Below are positions 43,096 through 52,137 of a stretch of DNA of 64,000 nucleotides, in pieces. Source of the DNA: Undibacterium sp049340185 (GTDB lineage: Bacteria; Pseudomonadota; Gammaproteobacteria; Burkholderiales; Burkholderiaceae_D); assembly GCF_049340185.1 (NCBI RefSeq), contig NZ_JBMPPC010000001.1, forward strand, positions 124,001 through 188,000, written 5' to 3'. A program made the position numbers and the translations under genes. Positions within the stretch are counted from its first letter, which is position 1. Every line of letters begins with the position of its first letter. The notes below the pieces were generated by a model. That model searched no databases. It had not been told where the DNA came from and worked only from the letters and a program-made list of their open reading frames with translations.

Positions 43096-44976
43096 ATGAA
43101 CTCGTTGAAGAGCAGATTAATCGTTGTGATCGGTGTGCTAGTTACTGTGTGTACGATACTGTTGACCATAGGTAGCTACGTCAAAATGAAGGCACAGATC
43201 GAGAATGATCTGAATAATGAAATCCGTGGCGTTGCATCCGGCTATAACGCGGTCTTGAGCAACTGGATACAGACCAATCTGGCGATGGTTGATAGCCTTG
43301 CTCAGGGGCTTGGTAACGGCGCTGATTTGCAGGCGAGCCTCACCATGATGCGGGCGGGTGGCAGCTTTCTGAGTGTGTATCAGGGCAAGCCCGACAAGGA
43401 ATTTACAAATATCCCGGCTGACCCGCCGCCAGCAGGCTTCGATCCTACGGTGCGCCCCTGGTATAAAGGTGCGCTCGACGCAAAAAAACCAATCGTCACT
43501 TCACCGTATATGGGGGTTGCACCGCCGGGTCTGATGATCACCTTTGCCGCGCCGGTGAAAGGCGGTGAGGGCGGTGTTGTCGGTGCCGATGTGTTCCTGA
43601 CTAAAATTGTGGAACAGATTCTGACGATCAAACTTGCGGGTGGTGGCTACGCCTTTTTGCTGGACAAGAGTGGTCAGGTATTGGCGCATGCCGATCAGGC
43701 CAAGGTCATGAAGCCTGCCAAAGATATTTCTGCCGATCTGGCGCTGGATAATCTGGCGACTCTGAGTAAACAAAAAGACCCGGTCGTCACGCAGATCGGT
43801 GGTAAAGCGCATTTCCTGTTTTTGCAGCAGATTACCGGTTCGGATATTTATCTCGCTCTGGTCATTGATAAAAGCAAGGCGCTCGAAGCACTCGACCAGT
43901 TACTGCTGATTTCCGGCATTGTTCTTTTGGTGATTCTGGCTGTGATGTTGCCAGTCTCAACCTGGCTGGTTGGTCATATGCTGGGTGGCTTGCGCCGGGT
44001 ACGTGATGCCATGTCTGAAATCGCCGCGGGCGGGGGTGATCTGAGCCGTAAAATCGATGTTGATGGGCAGGATGAAGTCGCCCAGACTGCGCAAGCGTTT
44101 AATCAGTTTATTGAGCAACTTCGGGTCATGGTCGTGGATGTCCGCAGAGCGACCGACTCCATTAGCGTCGGTGCGTCGGAGATCGCGACCGGGAATATGG
44201 ATCTGTCTGGCCGGACCGAGCAACAAGCCTCGTCATTGGAAGAAACCGCCGCCAGTATGGAGGAACTGACCAGTGCCGTCAGGAACAATGCCGACAACGC
44301 ACGTGAAGCAAACAAGATGGCGCTGAATGCCTCCGATGTGGCGACGCAGGGTGGTGATGTCGTCGGCAAAGTGGTTGACACCATGCAGGGAATCACCGAT
44401 AGCTCGAAGAAAATTGTCGACATCATCAGCGTGATTGAGGGCATCGCCTTCCAGACGAATATTCTGGCACTGAATGCCGCGGTAGAGGCTGCACGCGCCG
44501 GTGAACAGGGTCGTGGTTTTGCGGTAGTGGCAAGTGAGGTGCGTACGCTTGCGCAGCGCAGTGCTGCCGCGGCTCAGGAGATTAAGAATCTGATCGAGGA
44601 TTCGGTCAGCAAGGTCACCGAGGGATCTGTTCTGGTCGATAAGGCAGGCGCATCGATGACGAATATTGTGGATGCGGTCAAGCAGGTTGCTGCCGTTATC
44701 AATGAAATTACCTCGGCATCGGCAGAGCAAAGTGACGGTATTCAGCAAGTCAATCTTGCTCTCGCCCACATGGACGAAGCGACGCAGCAAAATGCCGCTC
44801 TGGTTGAGGAGGCTGCTGCGGCGGCGGGATCACTGGAAGAACAGGTCAATTTGTTAAAAACAGCGATGTCAGCGTTCCGGATGGAGCAAGACGCCGCCCC
44901 TGTGCGTAAAACGCCGAATCCTGTGAAAAAAGTGATGAACAAGTCCGCACAGGCGATTAGCTACGACGACGAATAA
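43096..44976 (+). CDS. Methyl-accepting chemotaxis protein with double-Cache-type sensor
   Basis: A 626-residue inner-membrane chemoreceptor. There are membrane segments at about 8-28 and 270-292, with a periplasmic Cache-like sensor between them (DPTVRPWYKGALDAKKP and a later Tyr/Asp pattern). HAMP (about 295-345) is followed by a signalling domain with the hairpin tip IAFQTNILALNAAVEAARAG. The RPWY motif is shared with amine and amino-acid sensing Cache domains, but not every ligand residue is kept, so the ligand is open. It has no C-terminal xWxxF pentapeptide (it ends SYDDE), unlike the receptor at 59402. A strong terminator follows. Confidence 0.93.
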   Translation: MNSLKSRLIVVIGVLVTVCTILLTIGSYVKMKAQIENDLNNEIRGVASGYNAVLSNWIQTNLAMVDSLAQGLGNGADLQASLTMMRAGGSFLSVYQGKPDKEFTNIPADPPPAGFDPTVRPWYKGALDAKKPIVTSPYMGVAPPGLMITFAAPVKGGEGGVVGADVFLTKIVEQILTIKLAGGGYAFLLDKSGQVLAHADQAKVMKPAKDISADLALDNLATLSKQKDPVVTQIGGKAHFLFLQQITGSDIYLALVIDKSKALEALDQLLLISGIVLLVILAVMLPVSTWLVGHMLGGLRRVRDAMSEIAAGGGDLSRKIDVDGQDEVAQTAQAFNQFIEQLRVMVVDVRRATDSISVGASEIATGNMDLSGRTEQQASSLEETAASMEELTSAVRNNADNAREANKMALNASDVATQGGDVVGKVVDTMQGITDSSKKIVDIISVIEGIAFQTNILALNAAVEAARAGEQGRGFAVVASEVRTLAQRSAAAAQEIKNLIEDSVSKVTEGSVLVDKAGASMTNIVDAVKQVAAVINEITSASAEQSDGIQQVNLALAHMDEATQQNAALVEEAAAAAGSLEEQVNLLKTAMSAFRMEQDAAPVRKTPNPVKKVMNKSAQAISYDDE

Positions 44977-45294
44977 GAGGACTAAAAGGTCAAAAGATCA
45001 AACGACCAAAAGACCAAACGACTAACAGGACTAGATAGATTATTCAACAGCGGTCTTGCAACCCGGGCGGAAAATTTTCCTCCCGGGTTTTTTATTGCAG
45101 ACGCCAGCGCATCTCCGTATCCATCTCGACGTTTATTGTCGCTCGTCTGCACTTGCATGTGCTTGTGTGTGCAGGTATTCAACAAGTATTTTTACGTGGC
45201 TCCTGTCAGGATATCCGCACTTGTCCCGCTCTATTGGGCGACGGCCGACAACAAGGTAAAATGCTCGCAATTAAACAGAGATGAAGTCAAATTT
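44977..45294. other. Intergenic region with A-rich near-repeats and terminator
   Basis: Directly after the receptor stop, a run of decamer-like repeats of the type CAAACGACCAAAAGA occupies 44985-45030. The terminator follows, then a 200 bp stretch with no feature. The reading frame that extends the downstream FAH gene to 45136 is not supported by family alignment. Confidence 0.5.
45060..45095 (+). terminator. Rho-independent terminator after chemoreceptor gene
   Basis: AACCCGGG and CCCGGGTT arms, with an inner GGAAAATTTTCC self-complementary part and one mismatch, are followed by a T-run to 45093. Confidence 0.88.
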
Positions 45295-46281
45295 ATGAAA
45301 CTCGCAACCCTGAAAGATGGTTCCCGTGATGGTCAGCTGGTGATCGTTTCCCGCGATTTAAAAACCGCGATGATGGCCGATGGCATGGCACCGACTTTGC
45401 AGCGCGCACTCGATGACTGGAATTTTATCGGGCCGCAACTGCAGGAGGCGTATGAGCGGCTGAATGCGGGTCGGGCGACGACTACGTTTGACTTCGATCC
45501 CGCTAAATGCATGGCACCCTTGCCACGTGCTTTTCAATGGGCGGATGGCTCGTCCTATGTGAATCACGTTGAGCTGGTGCGCAAGGCACGTAATGCTGAG
45601 ATGCCTGAAAGCTTCTGGCATGATCCGCTGATGTATCAGGGCGGCAGCGATGATTTTATCGGTCCGAGAGACGATATCGAACTAGGCTCAGAAGACTGGG
45701 GTATCGACTTCGAGAGCGAAATCGCGGTGATCACTGGCGACGTACCTATGGGCGTCAAGGTGCAACATGCCGCGGAGCATATCCGTCTGCTGATGCTGGT
45801 GAACGATGTCTCGCTGCGCAATCTGATTCCGGCGGAGCTGGCGAAAGGATTTGGCTTTTTTCAATCGAAACCGGCATCGAGTTTTTCACCCGTTGCAGTG
45901 ACGCCGGATGAACTCGGCGACGCTTGGAAAGACGGTAAAGTCCATCTGCCGTTGCGTTCAAGCTGGAACGGTAATCTGGTCGGCCAGCCCAATGCAGGCG
46001 TGGATATGGTGTTTTCGTTCCCGCAACTGATTACGCACTTATGCAAAACCCGTAACGCCCGCGCTGGCACGATCATTGGTTCAGGGACTGTATCGAATAA
46101 AGATGCAGCAAAGGGATATAGCTGCATCGCTGAGCAGCGTGCGCTGGAAATGATTGCGCATGGGGAGGCGACCACCTCTTTCATGAAATTCGGTGACAGC
46201 ATCAAGATCGAGATGCTGGATAAAAACGGAAAGTCGATTTTTGGTGCGATTGATCAGAGCGTGGTAGAGATCGCCAGATAA
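45295..46281 (+). CDS. Fumarylacetoacetate hydrolase-family protein
   Basis: A 328-residue member of the FAH superfamily, of the FahA-like long form with an N-terminal domain (MKLATLKDGSRDGQLVIVSRD). The metal-binding acidic residues appear in DWGIDFESEIAVITGD, followed by LLMLVNDVSLRNL and the substrate-site segment GTIIGSGTVSN. Members hydrolyse C-C bonds of acylpyruvates or 2-oxo-3-enoates. The natural substrate cannot be read from sequence, and no tyrosine-catabolism gene is adjacent. ATG 45295 is chosen because it matches the family start. It ends before a strong bidirectional terminator. Confidence 0.9.
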   Translation: MKLATLKDGSRDGQLVIVSRDLKTAMMADGMAPTLQRALDDWNFIGPQLQEAYERLNAGRATTTFDFDPAKCMAPLPRAFQWADGSSYVNHVELVRKARNAEMPESFWHDPLMYQGGSDDFIGPRDDIELGSEDWGIDFESEIAVITGDVPMGVKVQHAAEHIRLLMLVNDVSLRNLIPAELAKGFGFFQSKPASSFSPVAVTPDELGDAWKDGKVHLPLRSSWNGNLVGQPNAGVDMVFSFPQLITHLCKTRNARAGTIIGSGTVSNKDAAKGYSCIAEQRALEMIAHGEATTSFMKFGDSIKIEMLDKNGKSIFGAIDQSVVEIAR

Positions 46282-46408
46282 TCTGCATCAATCCACGTCA
46301 TCGTCATTGACCGAGACCTTGCATCAACAGAGACGTCGCTGGTCTGGGACCTGAGAACAGGAGCGTACGCTTAGTTCACCTGCTTGAAAAACACCTGCTT
46401 AAAAAACC

Positions 46409-46439
46409 ATAAGGGGAGATATACTCCCCTTATTTTTTT
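46409..46439. terminator. Bidirectional terminator between FAH-family and patatin genes
   Basis: ATAAGGGGAG (46409-46418) pairs with CTCCCCTTAT (46424-46433) around a 5-base loop. A T-run follows on the plus strand, and an A-run precedes it (T-run on the minus strand). It can serve both convergent genes. Confidence 0.88.
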
Positions 46440-46520
46440 ATGAAACATGCTATATCCGCACTGTTTTATTAGGCGTGTAAAATATACTCTGCCCTAGTAT
46501 CTTAATTATCTGGCGAAACT

Positions 46521-48803
46521 CTATTGACGCCCAAGCTGGAAGAAAACGTTTCTGGCACCTGCCGGACCAGCCGCGACACCCAGATAAATCGGCCCCATAA
46601 AGCTATTGAAGCCGGCAAACAAGCTCGCGCTTTTTCGCAAGGATGATAGCGATATATCGTTCTTGGTATTCCAGACATTACCTGCTTCGAGCGAAGTTCC
46701 AAGGAACAGACTTTGTCCCGCCAGATCAAACTTCACTGCGCGTAGCAGATAGGTCGCGCTGCCGTATAGCATGTAATTACCGGCAAACTGGTCTGGCTGA
46801 TACGCCGACAATTGCTGAAAACCACCCAGAGTCGAACCTATGCCCCTGATCTCGGTATCGTGCTGAAACAAGCCAGAGCCATTGAATTTAAGATTAATAC
46901 TGTGATTGCCAATACTCTGTGCCCAGGTGCTGTTGAATGAAAATTCCTGGAAATTGGTGCGGGTTTTATCGGCGCCGATAAACAGGTTGCTGCCAAATTT
47001 GTAGCCATAGCGCGGGAAAGTCGGGTCACTGAGCTGATCAATCACGAATGAGGATTTGATGCCGACTTGCTGCAAGTCGGCGCTCGGCAGGGGCGCCGAA
47101 ACAAAATCGCCCGCCGCATTCACCAGCAACAGACTGCCCAGCTTTGGCCTGACGCGATAATGATTCAATCCCAGACCGATTCTGACTTCACCCAGCATAC
47201 TTTGTTCACCCAAAGGGAGCGCCAGATCTATGCCTGCCTGCTCGCTGCGGAAATTATATTCAGCGATGCGGGTATCGCCGTTGTAAAAATTCCGGGTATT
47301 TTGACCCAGTTCCAGATATGGCGCGACGAACATGCCTTCGCGTTCGAACAATGGCTGGCGCAGCTCGGTGCGTAAGCGGATGACGTTACCGAACTCAACA
47401 TCGTTACGCCACTCCAGACCGCTGTCGGTCAGCCAAGGGCGGCGGTGGCCGACTTGCAGACGGAAGCCGCCTGCACCCTCAAAGCCGCTGGATAAGGCCA
47501 AGCCGAAACGTAAAAAATGCGGCCCCCAATTGCGACCCTTGGCATTGATGCGTACACCGTATTCCCCGTCGCGCTGGATCAGCTCATGATTGATGCTGTC
47601 GTATTCTCGGGAGATATTCATCAGAGCGAGTTTGCGGTTAATTTCTTCGGCATCGTACTTGCTGCCTTTTTGGATCGAAATCTGACGGCGGATATCACTC
47701 TCAGGAATCGATCCATTGGTATCAATGTCGATAAAGCTGATATCAATGCTTGGCAGTTGCGGACGCAGGCGTGCTTGCTGTCTGGCGACATACAGATGCG
47801 GTTGCAGGCTCAGCGCGGAGAGTTTTTCCTGGATGCCTTGCGCGGCAACCTGGCCGATGACGGATGCTTCCGACGCCCGTCCAAAATCCATAAAACTGAT
47901 GCTGCCGAGATCGGGTTCGATCAAAATATCATTGGGACGCAATGAGGCTTTTTGCGCTTCGACGTTTTGTTCGGTCAGGATATTTACCATTTGCTGACTG
48001 ACATTAAACAGAGACTGGAGTTTGTCTCGCGGTAGCAGAGGCGTCCCGATATTCACGGCAATCACGATGTCTGCACCCATGCTGCGAGCGATGTCGACGG
48101 GCAGATTGCGCACCAGGCCGCCATCGGTCAACAGGCGGCCATTGACTTCGATTGGGGCAAATACGCCAGGCGCGGCCATACTTGCGCGGATCGCGGTGTG
48201 CAAAGGTCCCTGGTCGAATACAACCATTTTGCCACTCTCCAAATCAGTCGCAACCGCCCGGAAAGGAATCGGTAAGCGATCGAATTTGATATCGGGCTGG
48301 ATGTGGATCGTCCAGTTTTGCAGCAACTCCAGAAATTGCGTCGCCTGCACGGCACCCGTCGGCAAGCGCACACCGCTGGCGCTCAGACCCAAGGTCGCAC
48401 CGAGCGGGTATTGGGTATCTTCTTCCCGGATGGCCTGGGGTAAGACCCGGCGCTCGACCCGGTCTAGCGCGACGTCATTGAGCTTCAGTGCTTCGAGTTT
48501 TTGCTCAATTTCTGTAGCGGACAGTCCGGCTGCATATAAGCCGCCGACGACCGCTCCCATGCTGGTACCAGCGATACAGTCGATCGGCACGTTCAAGGCT
48601 TCCAGAGTTTTTAATACGCCGACATGCGCAAAGCCACGCGCACCACCGCCGGACAGGGCAAGGCAGATTTTTGGGGCTTTGTCGGTTTTGGTCTCAGCTT
48701 TATACAGGCTAAGCCGCTCGGCCTGAGCACTGCTACCTAGCAGGGCAGACAAAGTGATGATGAAACCCAGCACAGGACGAGAAGACAGGTACATTGGACG
48801 CAT
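46521..48803 (-). CDS. Patatin-like phospholipase, type Vd autotransporter (PlpD-like)
   Basis: A 760-residue outer-membrane protein. A signal peptide (about 1-28, AQA-ER) precedes a patatin lipase domain (about 44-330) with oxyanion GGGARG (52-57), nucleophile Ser81 in GTSMG and the Asp227 dyad partner in DGG. A single POTRA-like domain follows (about 350-425), then a 16-strand-type Omp85 barrel (about 430-760, ending in FFQLGRQ). This is the PlpD/FplA architecture, in which the barrel carries the lipase to the cell surface. It probably acts as a surface or secreted phospholipase A. No ribosome site is obvious at ATG 48803 or at the in-frame ATG three codons later. Confidence 0.93.
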   Translation of the reverse strand: MRPMYLSSRPVLGFIITLSALLGSSAQAERLSLYKAETKTDKAPKICLALSGGGARGFAHVGVLKTLEALNVPIDCIAGTSMGAVVGGLYAAGLSATEIEQKLEALKLNDVALDRVERRVLPQAIREEDTQYPLGATLGLSASGVRLPTGAVQATQFLELLQNWTIHIQPDIKFDRLPIPFRAVATDLESGKMVVFDQGPLHTAIRASMAAPGVFAPIEVNGRLLTDGGLVRNLPVDIARSMGADIVIAVNIGTPLLPRDKLQSLFNVSQQMVNILTEQNVEAQKASLRPNDILIEPDLGSISFMDFGRASEASVIGQVAAQGIQEKLSALSLQPHLYVARQQARLRPQLPSIDISFIDIDTNGSIPESDIRRQISIQKGSKYDAEEINRKLALMNISREYDSINHELIQRDGEYGVRINAKGRNWGPHFLRFGLALSSGFEGAGGFRLQVGHRRPWLTDSGLEWRNDVEFGNVIRLRTELRQPLFEREGMFVAPYLELGQNTRNFYNGDTRIAEYNFRSEQAGIDLALPLGEQSMLGEVRIGLGLNHYRVRPKLGSLLLVNAAGDFVSAPLPSADLQQVGIKSSFVIDQLSDPTFPRYGYKFGSNLFIGADKTRTNFQEFSFNSTWAQSIGNHSINLKFNGSGLFQHDTEIRGIGSTLGGFQQLSAYQPDQFAGNYMLYGSATYLLRAVKFDLAGQSLFLGTSLEAGNVWNTKNDISLSSLRKSASLFAGFNSFMGPIYLGVAAGPAGARNVFFQLGRQ

Positions 48804-48943
48804 AACGATTAGGAGGGCTATCTAAGAATGAGAGGCAGAATTCCAGCAGTGGTCGTTATAGCACAATAAGTGCATCCGGCCATGCCATCCATGACGGGGA
48901 TAGGTTAACCGTGACCTCGTATTCATTACAATCTTTACAGTCT

Positions 48944-49118
48944 ATCCGCAAGCTGGATAAGCCTTTCAGGCCAATATGCCTTGGAAAGCCGCATTCGGCC
49001 TGCGGATTTAATTTTACGGGGCTTCTAAAAACCCCACATTGATAAATCACCTCGATAGGAGTGACGCAAAAACATGACCTCTCACCGCAGAGGCACGGAT
49101 ACACGGAGACAAAGGGAA
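48944..49118 (-). repeat. Composite dispersed repeat element, copy C
   Basis: On this strand the 64-bp nested inverted repeat (48944-49007, outer arms ATCCGCAAGC and GCCTGCGGAT, inner CTTTC/GAAAG and AGGC/GCCT) comes first. It is followed by TTCTAAAAA and a block (about 49042-49118) whose reverse complement contains TCTGCGGTGAGAGGTC and TTTTTGCGTC, shared with copy E and partly copy D. Total length is about 175 bp. Confidence 0.8.
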
Positions 49119-49239
49119 AAGACAGACGTAAGCAGTTCTATCGACTATCGACTAAAGGGTTTTTAGACGTTTCCTTTGGATGACCTGTATCTTATCTGTA
49201 TGTTGTCCTATCTTTCCCGGCTCTGATCCAGGTCGGATC

Positions 49240-49423
49240 AAACCTCGGCGTCGCAGTAATGCCGTTCAGTAAAACCCTAAACCTAAAGTCGTCATCCCTG
49301 CACAGGCAGGGATCCGGCGTCTTTTGTCCTTTGGCAACGACCTCACGCAATTCCAGCCTTCGCCGGAATGAGGAAACAAAGGGCGTGGTTTAACTGAACA
49401 GCATTTCCGGTATCGCAGGGTTT
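49240..49423. repeat. MITE-like element with REP-type hairpin pair
   Basis: Inverted terminal parts GCCGTTCAGTAAAACC (49261-49276) and GGTTTAACTGAACAGC (49387-49402) match at 14 of 16 positions, with weaker matching out to AAACC and GGGTTT at the ends. Inside are two short hairpins, ATCCCTGC-acag-GCAGGGAT (49294-49313) and ATTCCaGC-cttc-GCcGGAAT (49350-49369), resembling widespread proteobacterial REP-like units. Confidence 0.6.
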
Positions 49424-49585
49424 TCAGGCACAAACGACGCATTCATACCGAACTGCTGTGATTAGAATGTATACTGACGCCAGTTAGCAAGTTTGTAAAA
49501 ATCAAAGCATCACGATTGACTGACCCAATTGCCAGGATTTTTGCCAGATTGCGCAAAAACGAATCCGAACCCCTAAGGCTACTCC

Positions 49586-50527
49586 ATGAACCTACACCAA
49601 CTGCGCTTTGTTCGCGAAGCTGTGCGGCAAAATTTTAACCTGACCGAAGCCGCCAAAGCGCTGTTCACCTCTCAACCAGGCGTATCCAAGGCCATTATTG
49701 AGCTGGAAGAGGAATTGGGTGTCGATATCTTTACTCGTCATGGCAAGCGTATCCGCGGCCTGACCGAGCCGGGACGCGCCGTGCTGAAGTCCGTTGAGCT
49801 GATCATGCAAGAGATTGACGGACTCAAGCGTATTGGCAAAGAATATGCAGCGCAGGACACCGGCAGCTTCACCATTGCGACCACTCATACGCAGGCACGC
49901 TATGCCTTGCCAAAGGTGGTGCAGGCGTTTATGCAAAAGTATCCCAAAGTCCGGCTCTCGCTATTGCAAGGCAATCCTAAGCAAATCGCCGAGATGGTCA
50001 TGCGCGATCAGGCCGATCTGGCAATTGCGACCGAGGCAATTGCCGGTATTGATGGCTTGATTTCCCTGCCGTGCTACCAGTGGGAGCATGTAGTGGTGGT
50101 GCCGCCAGATCACCCTCTGCTGAAGAGCAAGAGCGTGACTCTGGAAGAGATTGCGCATTACCCGCTGATTACGTATGACAGCGCATTTGCCGGGCGAACC
50201 AAGATCGACCATGCGTTTGAGATTCGTCATTTAAAACCCGATGTGTTGCTCGAAGCGATTGATGCTGACGTGATCAAGACCTATGTGGAATTAGGCATGG
50301 GTGTCGGCATTATTGCCGGTATGGCGTTTGATGCTGAGCGTGATAAAGAGCTGCGCTCGATCCCGGTTGGTCATCTGTTTGGCATGAATGTGTCGCGGGT
50401 GGCAGTGAAGCAGGGCGCCTATTTGCGCAGCTATATTTATACCTTTATCGAACTGATGACGCCGACCTTAAACCGCAAGCTGATTGATCAGGTGATGCAG
50501 GGTGGCAAGGATACTTACGATCTATGA
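49586..50527 (+). CDS. cysB: LysR-type sulfur-assimilation regulator CysB
   Basis: A 313-residue LysR-family regulator with the CysB-specific start MNLHQLRFVREAVRQNFNLTEAA and the HTH helix TSQPGVSKAIIELEEELG. Its effector domain contains TTHTQARYALPKVV, the CysB/Cbl sulfate/acetylserine-binding region. It ends with SYIYTFIELMTP. It activates sulfate uptake and cysteine biosynthesis genes in response to N-acetylserine. Its stop overlaps the start of a HAD phosphatase gene by 4 bp (ATGA), so the two are co-expressed. Cbl is a less likely alternative. Confidence 0.93.
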   Translation: MNLHQLRFVREAVRQNFNLTEAAKALFTSQPGVSKAIIELEEELGVDIFTRHGKRIRGLTEPGRAVLKSVELIMQEIDGLKRIGKEYAAQDTGSFTIATTHTQARYALPKVVQAFMQKYPKVRLSLLQGNPKQIAEMVMRDQADLAIATEAIAGIDGLISLPCYQWEHVVVVPPDHPLLKSKSVTLEEIAHYPLITYDSAFAGRTKIDHAFEIRHLKPDVLLEAIDADVIKTYVELGMGVGIIAGMAFDAERDKELRSIPVGHLFGMNVSRVAVKQGAYLRSYIYTFIELMTPTLNRKLIDQVMQGGKDTYDL

Positions 50528-51321
50528 ATATGCAGCCGCTGTCGGATTGGCCGCAAGAAGAGCGCCGCCAGATACGCGGCATACTGACTGATATTGACGA
50601 CACCCTGACGAAGCACGGTAGCCTGAGTGCTTCGGTGCTTGATGCGATACAAAGAGCGCGGCAGACTGGTTTGAAGGTGATTGCCGTGACTGGCAGACCG
50701 ACTTACTGGACCTTACCTTTGCTGGGCTTATGCAGTTTTGATGCGGTTATTGCTGAAAATGGTGCCAGTGCATTTTGGCGGGACTCGCAAGGGCGTGTGC
50801 AGTCACTGTTTTATGCGGATGAAGTAATTCGGCAGCAGCATCGCCAGCAATTACAGGCATTTGCCAGCGTGATGACGGCGCACTTCCCGCATGTGCAGCT
50901 TGCCGATGATGCAGCGATGCGGGTCGGCGATCTGGCATTTGATATCGGTGAGCACATTGCGCCATTACCAGCCGCAGAATTGCAGCAAGTCGCGGATTTG
51001 ATACGCAGTAGCGGATTTTTTGCGACGACCAGTAGTATTCATGCTCACGCGTCGCTTGCGAGTTTTTCGAAACAGAGTATGAGTCAGCGCGTATTGCATG
51101 AGGTAGTCGGCATCGCAGACGAGGCGGCGCGGCAGGCGTATGTTTTTATCGGCGATTCTGCCAATGATGCGAGCATGTTTGCGCATTACCCTCACTCGGT
51201 CGGCGTGGCAAATATACGTTTGTCTCTGGACCGCTTTGACGCTCATCCCCGCTATGTCTGCCAGGAGAGTCATGGTGCCGGATTTGTAGAATTAGTGGAT
51301 GCGCTGATCGCGTCATCCTGA
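50524..51321 (+). CDS. HAD-IIB family phosphatase
   Basis: A 265-residue HAD-superfamily phosphatase of the IIB (Cof/sucrose- and mannosyl-3-phosphoglycerate phosphatase) type. It has the nucleophile motif DIDDTLT (about 22-28), motif II in VIAVTGRP, the cap domain in the middle, and GDSANDASMF as the metal-binding motif near residue 208. It would hydrolyse a phosphosugar or similar small phosphate ester. The 4-bp overlap with cysB ties its expression to sulfur control, but a sulfur-related substrate is only a guess. Confidence 0.88.
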   Translation: MNMQPLSDWPQEERRQIRGILTDIDDTLTKHGSLSASVLDAIQRARQTGLKVIAVTGRPTYWTLPLLGLCSFDAVIAENGASAFWRDSQGRVQSLFYADEVIRQQHRQQLQAFASVMTAHFPHVQLADDAAMRVGDLAFDIGEHIAPLPAAELQQVADLIRSSGFFATTSSIHAHASLASFSKQSMSQRVLHEVVGIADEAARQAYVFIGDSANDASMFAHYPHSVGVANIRLSLDRFDAHPRYVCQESHGAGFVELVDALIASS

Positions 51322-51372
51322 TTGAAAATGCGGTAAATAAACATTACCGTGATAGTGAAAAGAAAGAACCCT

Positions 51373-52002
51373 ATGCGCGACTACTACGCTCAACGAGCAA
51401 AGACCTACGACAGTATTTATGCCAAACCAGAGCGCCAGGAAGACCTGGAAGAATTAAGCGAACGCATCAGTGAAGTTCTGGCTGGCCATACTGTCTTAGA
51501 AATCGCCTGTGGCACCGGATACTGGACTGAGCGTTTCGCAGAAGATGCGCAGTCAGTTCTAGCCACTGACATCAATCAAATTATGCTGGATATGGCGAGT
51601 GCTAAACAGATCGCACCCGGTAAAGTACGCTTTGCGATTGCCGATGCGTTTGATCTGCCTAAAGGCGATTACAGCGCTTGTTTCGGCGGCTTCTGGTGGT
51701 CACATGTTAAAAAAGAAGAGCAGGCCGACTTTCTCAAAAAACTTCAGTCACGCGTCGGTAAAGACTGTGTACTGGTATTGATCGATAATAATTATGTCGA
51801 AGGCAGCAGTCTGCCAGTTGCCCGGACAGACAGCGAGGGCAATACCTATCAGCAGCGCCTGCAGGAAGATGGCACCCGTGTCGATATCGTGAAAAATTTC
51901 CCCACCGATAGCTTTATGCGCAAAAAATTCGCTGCCTTCGCACGCGATATCCGCATACATAGAAACGACCATTTCTGGATGTTGACTTGCGTGTTGCGCT
52001 GA
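51373..52002 (+). CDS. Class I SAM-dependent methyltransferase
   Basis: A 209-residue methyltransferase with a Rossmann-type core. Motif I is VLEIACGTGYWTERFA (about 41-56), then ATDINQIMLDMA and FAIADAFDLP, followed by a FGGFWWSHVKKEE segment. The substrate is not predictable; small-molecule or fatty-acid methylation is common in this subgroup. ATG 51373 is chosen over the upstream GTG 51349 because MRDYYAQRAKTYD matches typical starts of the group. It stands between the cysB/HAD pair and a small SCP2 gene on the same strand. Confidence 0.88.
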   Translation: MRDYYAQRAKTYDSIYAKPERQEDLEELSERISEVLAGHTVLEIACGTGYWTERFAEDAQSVLATDINQIMLDMASAKQIAPGKVRFAIADAFDLPKGDYSACFGGFWWSHVKKEEQADFLKKLQSRVGKDCVLVLIDNNYVEGSSLPVARTDSEGNTYQQRLQEDGTRVDIVKNFPTDSFMRKKFAAFARDIRIHRNDHFWMLTCVLR

Positions 52003-52137
52003 TTGTTTCGCTTATTCTCGACAGGTAACCCAGTCATCGGGTGACTTAGCGGATTTCCTCTAAATTCTGGAAAACAGCGATACAGCATGATAAATTGCGC
52101 GTGGTTTTTATTATTCGATGATAAAGGGAGATGATTC

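Larger units (their letters stand above)
48804..49585. other. 782-bp divergent intergenic region with two repeat elements
   Basis: This gap between the patatin gene and cysB contains composite repeat copy C (48944-49118) and a separate MITE-like element (about 49240-49423), both listed separately. The rest includes the cysB promoter region from about 49430. No gene is visible. Confidence 0.6.

Noticed and set aside
44985..45030. Possible CRISPR-like repeats
   Set aside because: Decamer A-rich near-repeats without spacers of regular length; no array and no cas genes in the window.
48022..48726. 234-codon plus-strand frame
   Set aside because: It is antisense to the conserved patatin domain; composition is skewed to Ser/Arg/Pro as expected of a shadow frame.
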